DNA from: Tatumella saanichensis
GTDB taxonomy: Bacteria > Pseudomonadota > Gammaproteobacteria > Enterobacterales > Enterobacteriaceae
Length of the DNA: 64,000 bases
Assembly (NCBI RefSeq): GCF_000439375.1
Contig: NZ_ATMI01000019.1
Location: 1 to 64,000, forward strand
Direction: 5' to 3'
The notes under the pieces are model-generated. The model searched no databases and was not told where the DNA came from. It saw only the letters and a program-made list of their open reading frames with translations. Shown in pieces: positions 11,898 to 21,547 of the stretch. The first letter of the stretch is position 1. Every line of letters begins with the position of its first letter. A program made the position numbers and the translations under genes.

Positions 11898-11956
11898 TCC
11901 CATTAGAGGAAGGGGTAACCGGCACCCCTCTTCAAAAAGTGCCGGTCAGGATAGCC

Positions 11957-13105
11957 TTAGGCCAGCGGTTCTTGGCGTGCCTGACGCTCCTGTTCCGCGG
12001 TTTTGCGGGCATCTTCCAGCAACTCTTCCACCACTAAATCCGGGTCGTCGTGGGGCTCTGGCGCTTCGTGCATCCACACTGATACCAGTCGGTAGGAAAC
12101 TGCCAGTACCACCGGACCGATAAACAGTCCGATCATGCCGAAGGCGACTAGACCGCCGATCACTCCGGAAAGGATGATCAGCATCGGTAGGTCGGCACCT
12201 AGGCGGATCAACATCGGCCGCACAAAGCTGTCCATGGTGGCAACCACACAACTCCACACCAGCAGTACCGTGCCCCAGGTGGTATCACCACTCCAGTAAA
12301 GCCAGATAATGGCCGGGACCAATACCAGTAACGGACCAATCTGGATCAGACAACACAGGATCATCACTACCGTGAGGATGGTGGCATAAGGAATACCACT
12401 AATCGCCAAACCGATACCGCCTACTACCCCTTGTAAAAGAGCGGTAACCACCACACCTAGAGCGACGGCACGAATCGCTTGCCCAGCCAACAGCACCACC
12501 GCATCCCCCCGGCGGCCCGCTAAACGGTAGGCAAAATGCCTGATCCCTTGGCCGACCCGCTCACCACGCCAGTACAGCAAAATACTAAACAATAGCATCA
12601 GCGCTAAGTGGACCATCAGGCGGCCAAAGTGTCCGGCCTGGGCCACAAAAAAGCTGGTGGTTCGCCCAATATACGGCTGAATACGGGCCATCATGGCGGT
12701 GCCGCCGCCGGTGATCATTTTATGGTAGGAGTCTGACAGTCTGTCGCCGATATAGGGCACATTATGCAGCCACTCCATTTGCGGGATTTCAATATGTCCG
12801 GAACTCAGCCAAGCGATCACCGGGCCACTGTTCTCCAGCACGCTGCTAATCAGCAGAGAGATGGGCAGAATAAACACTAGCAGTAAGATTAGTGTCATCG
12901 CCAGCACTGCTAAGGAGCGTCGCCCCCATAGCATTTTCTGGATACGCAGCATCAGGCCCCAAGTGGCGATCACCACCATCCCAGCCCAAGCAAAGCCGAG
13001 GATAAACGGCTGAACCACCCAGAAGCAGGCCAGGATCATTAATCCGAAAAACATGAGGGTAAATAACTTTTGCGGTAAATCCCCGTCCTTTGAGCGTAAT
13101 TTCAT
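11957..13105 (-). CDS. ydiK: AI-2E/PerM-family membrane protein YdiK
   Basis: This is a 382-residue inner-membrane protein with about seven to eight hydrophobic helices, including two near the N-terminus (about 15-60), one at 67-92 and a cluster from about 220 to 345. It belongs to the AI-2E transporter (UPF0118) family, whose members export small molecules or ions; the YdiK substrate is unknown. The C-terminal tail of about 40 residues is acidic and cytoplasmic. It is divergent from ydiJ and upstream of rprA, as in E. coli. A hairpin without a T tract lies just past its stop. Confidence 0.9.
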   Translation of the reverse strand: MKLRSKDGDLPQKLFTLMFFGLMILACFWVVQPFILGFAWAGMVVIATWGLMLRIQKMLWGRRSLAVLAMTLILLLVFILPISLLISSVLENSGPVIAWLSSGHIEIPQMEWLHNVPYIGDRLSDSYHKMITGGGTAMMARIQPYIGRTTSFFVAQAGHFGRLMVHLALMLLFSILLYWRGERVGQGIRHFAYRLAGRRGDAVVLLAGQAIRAVALGVVVTALLQGVVGGIGLAISGIPYATILTVVMILCCLIQIGPLLVLVPAIIWLYWSGDTTWGTVLLVWSCVVATMDSFVRPMLIRLGADLPMLIILSGVIGGLVAFGMIGLFIGPVVLAVSYRLVSVWMHEAPEPHDDPDLVVEELLEDARKTAEQERQARQEPLA

Positions 13106-13252
13106 AACGTCCTCAACCTTATGTAGTTCACCCGATATCAGAGTGCAGCTAATGATGCGGTATTTCTGCTAAATACAATAGGGGATAAAAGCAACTTTTT
13201 CACACACTAACTCCAGCCACAGCGCCGAAAATATGGTAAAACAAATTATTCT

Positions 13253-13271
13253 GATAATGACAATGACACGA
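13253..13271. promoter_or_regulatory. Candidate Fur box upstream of ydiJ
   Basis: GATAATGACAATGACACGA matches the first two hexamers of the Fur consensus (GATAATGATAATCATTATC) well and the third poorly. It overlaps ATTATTCTGATAAT, which adds dyad symmetry. It lies 17 bases before the ydiJ start, where a repressor would block expression. ydiJ encodes an Fe-S flavoenzyme, so iron control is plausible but unproven. Confidence 0.35.
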
Positions 13272-13287
13272 CATCTGGTTTTAGCAC

Positions 13288-16200
13288 ATGATCCCTAAGA
13301 TTCAGCAGGCACCGGGGCTTAGCCCTGAAGTCCTCTCCTATATCGATACACTGAAAAACCAAGGCTTTACCGGCGATATTGCTACTGATTATGGCTCGCG
13401 GTTGACCATGGCCGTCGACAATAGCCTCTATCAGAGTATGCCGCAGGCAATCGTTTTCCCACGATCGGTGGCGGATATTTCATTACTGAGCCGTGTGGCG
13501 GCCGACCCAGCCTACGAGGTATTGTCCTTTACTCCGCGCGGCGGGGGGACAGGTACTAACGGTCAATCCCTTAACCAGGGGGTGATTGTCGACCTCTCTC
13601 GGTATATGAATCGGATCTTAGAAATTAACTGCGAAGAGGGGTGGGTTCGGGTAGAAGCCGGTGTGGTGAAAGACCAGCTTAACCAGTGGCTGAAACCCTA
13701 TGGCTTTTTCTTCGCCCCAGAACTCTCTACCAGTAACCGTGCTACCCTCGGCGGGATGATCAATACCGATGCCTCCGGACAGGGCTCACTGGTGTACGGT
13801 AAGACCTCAGACCACGTGCTGGGTGTCCGCGCCGTGATTGACGGTGGCGATATCCTCGATACCCGTGAGATGCCGGTGGCCTTAGCGGAAAATATGGCGC
13901 AGCAGAACACCCGTGAAGGGCAGATCTATCGCCAGGTTATCGACAGCTGCCGTGATAACCGGCAGTTGATCCTCGACAAATTCCCAAAACTGAACCGTTT
14001 CTTGACCGGTTACGATCTACGACATGTGTTTAGCGACGATCTGCAATCCTTCGACCTGACGCGTATTGTCTGTGGTTCTGAAGGTACACTGGCCTTTGTC
14101 GCTGAGGCTAAACTGGATATCACTCCGATCCCGAAAGTGCGACAACTGGTCAATATCAAATACGATAGCTTTGACTCGGCCCTGCGCAATGCACCATTCT
14201 TGGTACAGGCGCAGGCACTGTCGGTGGAAACGGTGGATTCCAAAGTCCTTGGGTTGGCTCGAGAGGACATTGTGTGGCACTCGGTCCAAGAGTTGATCAC
14301 CCCGGTGGAAGGCCGGGAGATGCTGGGCTTGAATATCGTCGAATTTGCCGGCGATGATAGAGGCAAAATTGAAGGGCAGGTTGCCGACTTATGTCAACGC
14401 CTCGAGGCACTGATGCAGGCCGGTGAAGCGGGGGTGATCGGTTATCAGTGTTGTACCGAACTGGCACAAGTCGAACGTATCTATGGAATGCGTAAGAAAT
14501 CAGTTGGCCTATTAGGCAATACCAAAGGCCACGCCAAACCGATGCCGTTTGTGGAGGACACTGCGGTGCCACCTGAATATCTGGCTGATTATATTGCCGA
14601 TTTCCGTGCGCTACTTGACGGGCATGGCCTGCAATATGGCATGTTCGGTCACGTGGACGCCGGTGTTTTGCATGTACGACCCATCTTGGATATGTGTGAT
14701 CCACAGCAGGAGAAACTGATGAAGCAGATCTCCGATGAGGTGGTTGCGCTCACCGCCAGTTATGGCGGATTACTGTGGGGCGAACACGGTAAAGGCTACC
14801 GCGGTGCCTATACCGAAGATTTTTTTGGTAGCCAGCTCTTTGCAGAGCTACGCAAAGTGAAGGCTGCTTTTGATCCCGCGAACCGTCTTAATCCAGGTAA
14901 AATTTGTACCCCGTTGGACAGTCAGGCAACATTGATCCCCATCGAGAGCCCGACCCGTGGCAGTTTTGATCGCCAAATTCCGGTCTCTGTTCGCGAAAGT
15001 TGGCGCGGCGCGATGGAATGTAACGGTAACGGCTTGTGCTTTAACTTTGATGTAAATAGCCCAATGTGCCCATCAATGAAAATCACCAGCAACCGTCTGC
15101 ATTCACCAAAAGGGCGCGCTACGTTAACCCGTGAGTGGTTGCGTCTTCTGGCGGACCAGGGCGTTGACCCTCAGCAACTGGAACAGACGCTGCCGCAAAA
15201 TTCATTGAGCCTGCGGGGTTTTATCACCAAGCTGAAAAACAGTCGTCATGCGGCGCGGGGTGACTACGATTTCTCTCACGAAGTCAAAGAAGCAATGTCC
15301 GGCTGTCTGGCCTGCAAAGCCTGTTCCACCCAATGTCCGATTAAAATTGATGTCCCTTCCTTTCGCTCTCGTTTCTTACAGTTGTATCACAGCCGCTATT
15401 TGCGTCCGCTCAGTGACCACCTAGTGGCCTCGGTTGAAAGTTACACCCCTCTGATGGCTACAGCGCCTAAGCTGTTTAACTTCTTCCTGACCCATCCGGC
15501 CATACAGTCACTGAGTAAAAAATATATTGGGATGGTGGATCTGCCGGCGCTGTCCTCACCGGGACTGAAACAGCAACTAGCGGGCCATCAGGCAGTGACC
15601 ACCACTCTGGAGGATCTCCAGGCCATGAGCCTTGAACAGCGTCAGGAGTATGTGCTGGTGGTCCAGGACCCCTTCACTAGCTATTACGAAGCGACCTTAG
15701 TTAGCGACTTCGTACGCCTCGTAGCGGCATTGGGCTATAAACCGGTATTACTACCGTTCACGCCGAACGGTAAAGCCCAACATGTTAAAGGCTTTCTTAC
15801 CCGTTTTGCTAAAACTGCACAAAAGAGTGCAGATTTCCTTAATCAGGTTGCGCAACTCGGATTACCGATGGTTGGTACCGACCCGGCGTTGGTACTGTGT
15901 TACCGTGATGAATACTGCGAGATCTTGGGGGATAAACGTGGTGACTTCCAAGTGATGCTTTCTCATGAGTGGCTAGATAGCGTCACCGCTGAGCGGGCAG
16001 AAAGGGCCAGCGAAGGGGAAAGTTGGTATCTGTTCCCGCACTGTACTGAAAACACCGCGCTGCCACAGGCTCAGGCCCGCTGGGCATCGATTTTCAGCCG
16101 CTTTGGTGCTCGTCTGGAAACCGTTAGCACCGGCTGTTGCGGAATGGCAGGGACATATGGTCACGAAACCCGTAACCTAGAAAATTCATTGGGGATTTAT

Positions 16201-16344
16201 GGGTTGTCTTGGCAGCCACAACTGGATAAGCGTCCTGCTCACCGCTGTCTGGCGACCGGATATTCGTGCCGTAGTCAGATCAAACGTGTTGAAGGAAAGC
16301 CGGTACGCCATCCGTTACAGGCGTTGCTGGAAATTATCAGCTGA
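13288..16344 (+). CDS. ydiJ: FAD-linked oxidoreductase YdiJ, D-2-hydroxyglutarate dehydrogenase type
   Basis: The 1018-residue length equals E. coli YdiJ, reported to oxidise D-2-hydroxyglutarate. The N-terminal half is a PCMH-type FAD domain (FTPRGGGTGTNGQSLNQG near 84-101, then the FAD-oxidase C domain to about 540). The C-terminal half carries iron-sulfur motifs: CNGNGLCFNFDVNSPMCPSM near 577 and CLACKACSTQCPI near 672, followed by a cysteine-rich CCG-type domain (STGCCGMAGTYGHE near 948). The start MIPKI aligns with the E. coli start. Confidence 0.95.
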   Translation: MIPKIQQAPGLSPEVLSYIDTLKNQGFTGDIATDYGSRLTMAVDNSLYQSMPQAIVFPRSVADISLLSRVAADPAYEVLSFTPRGGGTGTNGQSLNQGVIVDLSRYMNRILEINCEEGWVRVEAGVVKDQLNQWLKPYGFFFAPELSTSNRATLGGMINTDASGQGSLVYGKTSDHVLGVRAVIDGGDILDTREMPVALAENMAQQNTREGQIYRQVIDSCRDNRQLILDKFPKLNRFLTGYDLRHVFSDDLQSFDLTRIVCGSEGTLAFVAEAKLDITPIPKVRQLVNIKYDSFDSALRNAPFLVQAQALSVETVDSKVLGLAREDIVWHSVQELITPVEGREMLGLNIVEFAGDDRGKIEGQVADLCQRLEALMQAGEAGVIGYQCCTELAQVERIYGMRKKSVGLLGNTKGHAKPMPFVEDTAVPPEYLADYIADFRALLDGHGLQYGMFGHVDAGVLHVRPILDMCDPQQEKLMKQISDEVVALTASYGGLLWGEHGKGYRGAYTEDFFGSQLFAELRKVKAAFDPANRLNPGKICTPLDSQATLIPIESPTRGSFDRQIPVSVRESWRGAMECNGNGLCFNFDVNSPMCPSMKITSNRLHSPKGRATLTREWLRLLADQGVDPQQLEQTLPQNSLSLRGFITKLKNSRHAARGDYDFSHEVKEAMSGCLACKACSTQCPIKIDVPSFRSRFLQLYHSRYLRPLSDHLVASVESYTPLMATAPKLFNFFLTHPAIQSLSKKYIGMVDLPALSSPGLKQQLAGHQAVTTTLEDLQAMSLEQRQEYVLVVQDPFTSYYEATLVSDFVRLVAALGYKPVLLPFTPNGKAQHVKGFLTRFAKTAQKSADFLNQVAQLGLPMVGTDPALVLCYRDEYCEILGDKRGDFQVMLSHEWLDSVTAERAERASEGESWYLFPHCTENTALPQAQARWASIFSRFGARLETVSTGCCGMAGTYGHETRNLENSLGIYGLSWQPQLDKRPAHRCLATGYSCRSQIKRVEGKPVRHPLQALLEIIS

Positions 16345-16419
16345 AGAGTTGTCTAGGGCTTAGGCTCTCGGCGCAGCGAGTGAAAAGGGCCTTGAGTACT
16401 CAGCTTGATCGTACAGCAC

Positions 16420-16450
16420 AAAAAAATGGCGCCTCATGGGCGCCATTTTC
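16420..16450 (-). terminator. lpp terminator, symmetric
   Basis: AAAATGGCGCC and GGCGCCATTTT form a perfect stem around TCATG, with an A run before and Ts after. It lies just beyond the lpp stop and can also serve ydiJ on the other strand. The strong stem fits the very stable lpp mRNA known in E. coli. Confidence 0.88.
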
Positions 16451-16463
16451 ATTACCAGTACGC

Positions 16464-16760
<297 letters not shown>

Positions 16761-16951
16761 TTTCACTTGAGAATAAATTTTTTATGAGAAGATGCTTAAA
16801 TTGAATTATTTGCTCAAAGAAACAGCGATTAATAACTGTTGATAAATTTTTTAACTAAAACAGCATTATTTAATCGGATTTACCTTAATTGAACCTCGGT
16901 TTTTTAGCTGTTTTCTAACGACTTTAGTTATTTCTTAAAATAAAAAAGCAT

Positions 16952-16980
16952 AAAAAAAGGCACTCATTGAAGTGCCTTTA
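16952..16980 (-). terminator. pykF terminator
   Basis: On the minus strand, AAAGGCACTT and GAGTGCCTTT pair around CAAT and are followed by seven Ts. It begins 13 bases after the pykF stop. The rest of 16761-16951 is AT-rich with no gene. Confidence 0.85.
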
Positions 16981-16992
16981 TTAATTGAATGA

Positions 16993-18405
16993 TTAAATAA
17001 CGTGAACTGACGCAGTATTTGTTGTACCGCTTGGTACTAAAGCACCGGAAACCATTACCACAACATCGCCCGTAGAAGCGAAGCCTGCGCTAACTGCTAT
17101 CTCTTTACCGATGCGATAAAAATCATCGGTCGATTCAATTGTGTCCACCAGATGGGTTTCAACCCCTTTGGTACACAGCAATTGGCGGGCGGTGGTTTCG
17201 TTGTTGGTCAGGGCCAAGATAGTCGCATCCGGAAAATATTTGCGGATGGATTTCGCCGACTTACCACCTTGGGTTGCTACCACGATCAATGAAGATTGCA
17301 GCTTTTCAGCCGTTTCAACGGCACCACGACATACCGCTTCGGTGATACGCAATTTGTGATGATCTTTAAGTTCATCAATACGGCTGCCCATGACGCGGTC
17401 AGTACGTTCACAAATCGTCGCCATAATAGTGACCGCTTCCAATGGGTATTTACCTTTAGCACTTTCACCGGACAACATGACGGCATCGGTACCATCAATA
17501 ATGGCGTTTGCGACATCACCGGCTTCGGCGCGGGTAGGGCGCGGGTTTTTAATCATAGAGTCCAGCATCTGGGTCGCAGTAATCACCAGTTTACGGGCTT
17601 TATTACATTTTTTAATCATCATCTTCTGGGCAAAGATAACTTCTTCTACTGGGATTTCAACCCCTAGATCCCCGCGGGCAACCATGATGCCATCCGAGGC
17701 TTCGAGGATTTCATCAAAGTTATTCAGACCTTCTTGGTTTTCTATTTTAGAAATAATCTGAATATGTTCGCCGCCATGTTGTTTTAGGTGCTCACGGATA
17801 TCCAGCACGTCAGAACGTTTACGGATAAAGGAAGCAGCCACAAAGTCTACACCTTGTTCACAGCCAAAAATCAGGTCACGTTTATCTTTTTCGGCCAGTG
17901 CAGGTAATTGAATTGAGACACCGGGCAGGTTTACTCCTTTATTTTCGCCGAGGTCACCGTTATTCAACACTTTACACTCGACAGTGTTCTCAGTGACTTT
18001 GATCACTTCCATCCCTAATAGGCCGTCATCAACTAGCACGGTATTGCCGACAGCCAAGTCAGCGGCGAAGCCAGGGTAGGTGACCGCTACTTGGTGTTGG
18101 TCACCGATCACTGATTGATCAGTGGTAAAGGTAAACGTCTGACCGGCAGTCAGGGAGACATCGTTACCCCCTGCCAGTTTCATGGTGCGGATTTCAGGGC
18201 CTTTGGTATCCAGCAGGATGGCGGCGTTATGGTTGGTTTTGCTGACCACCGCACGCAAGTTAGCAATGCGCTGACCATGCTCCGCGTAGTCACCATGAGA
18301 AAAATTCAGACGCATCACGTTCATACCTGCATCCAGCAGGTGAGTCAGCATCTCTTCCGATTCAGTTTTCGGGCCGATAGTACAGACGATTTTAGTTTTT
18401 TTCAT
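16993..18405 (-). CDS. pykF: Pyruvate kinase I
   Basis: Pyruvate kinase I makes ATP and pyruvate from phosphoenolpyruvate in glycolysis and is activated by fructose 1,6-bisphosphate. The 470-residue length equals E. coli PykF. Visible blocks are the N-terminal [31 protein letters not shown], the metal and substrate region [26 protein letters not shown], and a C-terminal allosteric domain ending [12 protein letters not shown] -10-like TATACT lies at 18655-18660. Cra control, known in E. coli, is only weakly supported here. Confidence 0.98.
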   Translation of the reverse strand: MKKTKIVCTIGPKTESEEMLTHLLDAGMNVMRLNFSHGDYAEHGQRIANLRAVVSKTNHNAAILLDTKGPEIRTMKLAGGNDVSLTAGQTFTFTTDQSVIGDQHQVAVTYPGFAADLAVGNTVLVDDGLLGMEVIKVTENTVECKVLNNGDLGENKGVNLPGVSIQLPALAEKDKRDLIFGCEQGVDFVAASFIRKRSDVLDIREHLKQHGGEHIQIISKIENQEGLNNFDEILEASDGIMVARGDLGVEIPVEEVIFAQKMMIKKCNKARKLVITATQMLDSMIKNPRPTRAEAGDVANAIIDGTDAVMLSGESAKGKYPLEAVTIMATICERTDRVMGSRIDELKDHHKLRITEAVCRGAVETAEKLQSSLIVVATQGGKSAKSIRKYFPDATILALTNNETTARQLLCTKGVETHLVDTIESTDDFYRIGKEIAVSAGFASTGDVVVMVSGALVPSGTTNTASVHVI

Positions 18406-18874
18406 GACGGGTCATCTACAGGTTGTAAGGAACGAGGAAGATATAAACCCCTAGCCACGGGCCAAAGGGAAATAATATGGGGCCTGGATGATACGGGCTT
18501 AATGGCGCGAAAAGCGGAGATAAGGGTTACACCACTCTCAGCGGTAGCAGGTAAAGCATCCGGAGCAAGAGCGGGATCAGATGTTGCGCAAACGGTGTAA
18601 CTTTCGACACTTATCACGTTATTCGCGAAAACCATTTTAGTGGACAACGCAAACAGTATAGTCACAACCCGCAGGGAAAACCAAACATAATTCAGTGACT
18701 CAGACACTAGATCGCCTGAATAATGATATTGCGCAACGGTTATGCAAATTTATTTTTTTTCAGTCTGTTGGTTGCAGTAAGCGCGGTATCAGCGAAACGA
18801 TGGCGGACAGGGAAGAGCAAAAATTAACAGTACTTACGGAAACAGATAAGGGACAGTAAAGAAGTATTGCGGAA
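18406..18874 (-). other. pykF upstream region, no gene supported
   Basis: This 469-base stretch separates pykF from the tRNA-Val cluster. On the minus strand it holds TATACT at 18655-18660, a plausible -10, about 250 bases before pykF. AGCGAAACGATGG at 18791-18803 resembles half of a Cra (FruR) site (consensus core TGAAWCG) with one mismatch. A GTG-started frame of 101 codons overlaps the pykF start but has no ribosome site or familiar sequence, so I do not call it. Confidence 0.4.
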
Positions 18875-18951
18875 TGGTGCGCTCTAGTGGACTCGAACCA
18901 CCGACCCCCACCATGTCAAGGTGGTGCTCTAACCAACTGAGCTAAGAGCGC
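18875..18951 (-). tRNA. tRNA-Val (anticodon GAC), copy 3 in transcription order
   Basis: The 77-base gene includes an encoded CCA. The acceptor stem pairs GCGCTCT with AGAGCGC. The D arm reads AGCTCAGTTGGTTAGAGC, the anticodon loop is TTGACAT with anticodon GAC, and the T arm contains GGTTCGAGTCC. It reads valine codons GUC/GUU. E. coli has two such genes (valV, valW) at the same place. Confidence 0.97.
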
Positions 18952-18969
18952 ATCAGGATGCAGAAGAAA

Positions 18970-19046
18970 TGGTGCGTCCGAGTGGACTCGAACCACCGAC
19001 CCCCACCATGTCAAGGTGGTGCTCTAACCAACTGAGCTACGGACGC
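18970..19046 (-). tRNA. tRNA-Val (anticodon GAC), copy 2
   Basis: The gene is identical to its neighbours except in the acceptor stem, GCGTCCG pairing with CGGACGC. CCA is encoded. It is 18 bases from the copy at 18875 and two bases from the copy at 19049, so the three are clearly processed from one transcript. Confidence 0.97.
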
Positions 19047-19048
19047 AC

Positions 19049-19125
19049 TGGTGCGTTCTAGTGGACTCGAACCACCGACCCCCACCATGTCAAGGTGGTG
19101 CTCTAACCAACTGAGCTAAGAACGC
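19049..19125 (-). tRNA. tRNA-Val (anticodon GAC), copy 1
   Basis: This is the promoter-proximal copy, with an acceptor stem of GCGTTCT and AGAACGC and encoded CCA. The D, anticodon, variable and T regions are identical to the other two copies. The stem changes are all compensated, so every copy folds. Confidence 0.97.
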
Positions 19126-19157
19126 TTTATTATCAGTCTGCCTGACAACGGGGACGA

Positions 19158-19186
19158 ATATTAGCGGCAGCCGGAGATTCTGGCAA
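19158..19186 (-). promoter_or_regulatory. Promoter of the tRNA-Val cluster
   Basis: On the minus strand, TTGCCA (19181-19186) and TAATAT (19158-19163) are separated by exactly 17 bases. The bases after the -10 (TCGTCCCCG) are GC-rich, as in stringently controlled stable-RNA promoters. Transcription would start about 25 bases before the first tRNA. Confidence 0.75.
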
Positions 19187-19246
19187 GGGGAAATACGGTT
19201 TTTTACTGCTGACTGCGCAGCAACTGCGCGATAAGCGCTGTTTTTA

Positions 19247-19275
19247 ATCAGTGGGGAGCAGGGCTCCCCACTGAT
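19247..19275 (-). other. Perfect 13-bp hairpin at the end of mdtK
   Basis: ATCAGTGGGGAGC and GCTCCCCACTGAT pair perfectly around AGG, and the hairpin touches the mdtK stop codon. On the mdtK strand it is not followed by a T tract, so it is a weak candidate terminator. It may instead protect the 3' end of the mRNA. Confidence 0.6.
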
Positions 19276-20648
19276 CAGTGTTCGGCACGCTGTAATATGA
19301 TTGCAACCGGCAGACGCTGTACCCGTAAAATACGCCAGATCATCATGATCGCGGCCGCAGTTAGGCCGAGAATAATGCCCCACCAAAAACCTGCCGGGCC
19401 CATACGGGGTACCAGCCAATCGGTCAGGCCCAGCAAATAGCCTACTGGCAGGCCTAACAACCAATAAGCGACGAGGGTAATAAAGAACACTGAACGGGTA
19501 TCTTTATAGCCACGCAAAATACCACTGCCAATAACCTGCAGGCTGTCAGAAACTTGGTACAAACCTGCCAATAGCATCAAATGAGCGGCCAACATGACTA
19601 CCTGCGGGTCATCATTATACAGTAGGGCAATTTTCTCGCGGAAAATGAGAGTCATGCAAGCAGTCATACAGGCCAGTAACAGGCCGGTGCCTTGACTGGT
19701 CCAGGCGGCCATGGCGGCGCCATGGGTATTACCTTCGCCCAAGCAGTGCCCGACCCGGATGGTGGCCGCTACGCTCAGTGACATTGGTAGTACAAACATC
19801 ATTGAGGCAAAATTGAGGGCAATTTGGTGGCCGGCCACATCGACAATGCCTAATGGCGACACCAACAGTGCCACCACCGCAAACAGCGTAACTTCAAAGA
19901 ACAGCGCCAGCGCCACCGGCAGACCCAACGAAATCAGACGTTTTAGGATATGCCGATCCGGCGCAGAACGTACCGTCAGGTGCTGAATATCACGCATCGA
20001 AGGCATCCGTTTCACCCACCAGCGCATGCTGAAAAACATGACCCAGAATACTGATGCGGTAGCAATCCCACAGCCAACTCCGCCTAGGGCAGGCATACCA
20101 AAATGGCCATAGATAAAAATATAGTTAAGAGGGATATTACATAATAGCCCGATAAAGCCCAGCACCATCCCCGGGCGCGTCTTGGATAAGCCTTCACACT
20201 GGTTACGCAACACCTGAAATAACAGGTAGCCGGGTGCTCCCCACATCAAGGCATGCAAATAACGCCCAGCCTTGGCTGCCAGTGCGGGGTCGATAGAGGA
20301 CACTTTTTCCAGCACTGCCCCGGCAATGGTTAATACCACAATCACCAGCACCGATAAAAATAGAGCCAACCAAGTAGCCTGGTGTACCTGATAAATCACT
20401 TTATTACGTCGTCCCGAGCCATTCAGTTGCGCCACAATCGGTGTCAGGGCCAGCAATAAACCATGGGCAAACAGGATCACCGGCAGCCAGATTGACGTAC
20501 CGACCGCGACGGCGGCCATATCGGTGGCACTGACAGAACCGGCCATAATCGTATCGACAAATCCCATCGCAGTTTGCGCTACTTGGGCGAGAATGACGGG
20601 AATGGCAAGCGCCAGCAGTCGCCGTGCCTCAGTAAAATAGGTCTGCAC
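19275..20648 (-). CDS. mdtK: Multidrug efflux pump, MATE family
   Basis: MdtK (NorM-like) exports cationic drugs and dyes in exchange for Na+ or H+ across the inner membrane. The 457-residue protein equals E. coli MdtK in length and has about twelve membrane helices in two MatE domains. Family landmarks are [25 protein letters not shown] at the N-terminus, [13 protein letters not shown] near the middle and [25 protein letters not shown] in the second half. It is divergent from ribE and transcribed towards the tRNA-Val genes, as in E. coli. Confidence 0.96.
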   Translation of the reverse strand: MQTYFTEARRLLALAIPVILAQVAQTAMGFVDTIMAGSVSATDMAAVAVGTSIWLPVILFAHGLLLALTPIVAQLNGSGRRNKVIYQVHQATWLALFLSVLVIVVLTIAGAVLEKVSSIDPALAAKAGRYLHALMWGAPGYLLFQVLRNQCEGLSKTRPGMVLGFIGLLCNIPLNYIFIYGHFGMPALGGVGCGIATASVFWVMFFSMRWWVKRMPSMRDIQHLTVRSAPDRHILKRLISLGLPVALALFFEVTLFAVVALLVSPLGIVDVAGHQIALNFASMMFVLPMSLSVAATIRVGHCLGEGNTHGAAMAAWTSQGTGLLLACMTACMTLIFREKIALLYNDDPQVVMLAAHLMLLAGLYQVSDSLQVIGSGILRGYKDTRSVFFITLVAYWLLGLPVGYLLGLTDWLVPRMGPAGFWWGIILGLTAAAIMMIWRILRVQRLPVAIILQRAEH

Positions 20649-20829
20649 ACATACACCTGTATTAATTATCGTAGTGACGGAAGGGAAAGCAGGATCGTCG
20701 CCTAGTGTAACGGGCTGACAAAACTAAGCAACCAGAGAAGTTTAGGAGCGCGAGACTCCTGTCATTAATCCGTCAACAGCAGCAGGTGGCTGTGATATTC
20801 TGAGGTAAACAGTAAGGGAGAAAAAAGTT

Positions 20830-21471
20830 ATGTTTACCGGTATTGTACAGGGCACGGCAGAAGTGGTGGCCATCGAAGAAAAACCGTTATTTCGTACCCA
20901 TACGCTGCGCTTTCCACAAGAATGGTTACCGGGGCTGGAGATTGGTGCCTCCGTTGCGCATAACGGATGCTGCCTGACAGTCACTGCGATCGACGGTGAT
21001 CGAGTGAGTTTTGATCTCATCAAAGAAACCCTGCGGGTGACCAATCTGGATGAAGTGACAGTCGGAAGTTTGGTGAACATCGAGCGGGCTGCCCGTTTCA
21101 GCGATGAAATTGGTGGGCACCTGATGTCCGGCCACATTATGACCACTGCTGAAATCGTCAAGGTTATTCGGTCAGAGAATAACTGTGAGCTGTGGTTTAA
21201 ATTGCAAGATGCCAGCCTAAGTAAATATATCCTGCATAAGGGCTTTATTGGCGTAGATGGTTGCAGTCTGACTATTGGTGATGTCAGTGGCAGTAAATTC
21301 TGTGTGCACCTGATCCCGGAAACCTTGGAGCGGACACTGCTGGGTGTCAAAAAACTGGGTAACCGCGTGAATATAGAAATTGATACTCAGACTCAGGCAA
21401 TCATAGACACCGTTGAACGGGTATTAGCGTCGCGGGAGATCAAGGCCTCGGTATCACTGCAACCGGAGTAA
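20830..21471 (+). CDS. ribE: Riboflavin synthase alpha chain
   Basis: The enzyme dismutates two molecules of 6,7-dimethyl-8-ribityllumazine to riboflavin in the cytoplasm. The 213-residue protein begins with the family hallmark [12 protein letters not shown]. It consists of two homologous lumazine-binding domains (about 1-95 and 96-195), each with the [12 protein letters not shown] motif or its counterpart. The ribosome site AAGGGAG is a few bases upstream. No FMN riboswitch was seen in the 180 bases before it. E. coli calls the gene ribE or ribC. Confidence 0.96.
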   Translation: MFTGIVQGTAEVVAIEEKPLFRTHTLRFPQEWLPGLEIGASVAHNGCCLTVTAIDGDRVSFDLIKETLRVTNLDEVTVGSLVNIERAARFSDEIGGHLMSGHIMTTAEIVKVIRSENNCELWFKLQDASLSKYILHKGFIGVDGCSLTIGDVSGSKFCVHLIPETLERTLLGVKKLGNRVNIEIDTQTQAIIDTVERVLASREIKASVSLQPE

Positions 21472-21488
21472 CAGGCGCTGTAAAAGAA

Positions 21489-21510
21489 GGCCGCACCCGA
21501 GGGTGCGGCC
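21489..21510 (-). terminator. Terminator between ribE and cfa
   Basis: GGCCGCACCC and GGGTGCGGCC form a ten-base stem. On the minus strand a TTCTTTTA tail follows, so it mainly serves cfa. Convergent ribE may use it as well. Confidence 0.8.
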
Positions 21511-21547
21511 TAGACATTCTTGTCGTGCTGAGTGGTACAACACCGGA

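Noticed and set aside
18402..18707. A 101-codon GTG-started frame upstream of pykF with a hydrophobic N-terminus
   Set aside because: It overlaps the pykF start, lacks a ribosome site and resembles nothing known; the region is better explained as promoter DNA.
18791..18803. A Cra (FruR) site for pykF
   Set aside because: AGCGAAACGATGG has only one good half and lies far upstream of the likely promoter; it is noted in the region entry but not called.
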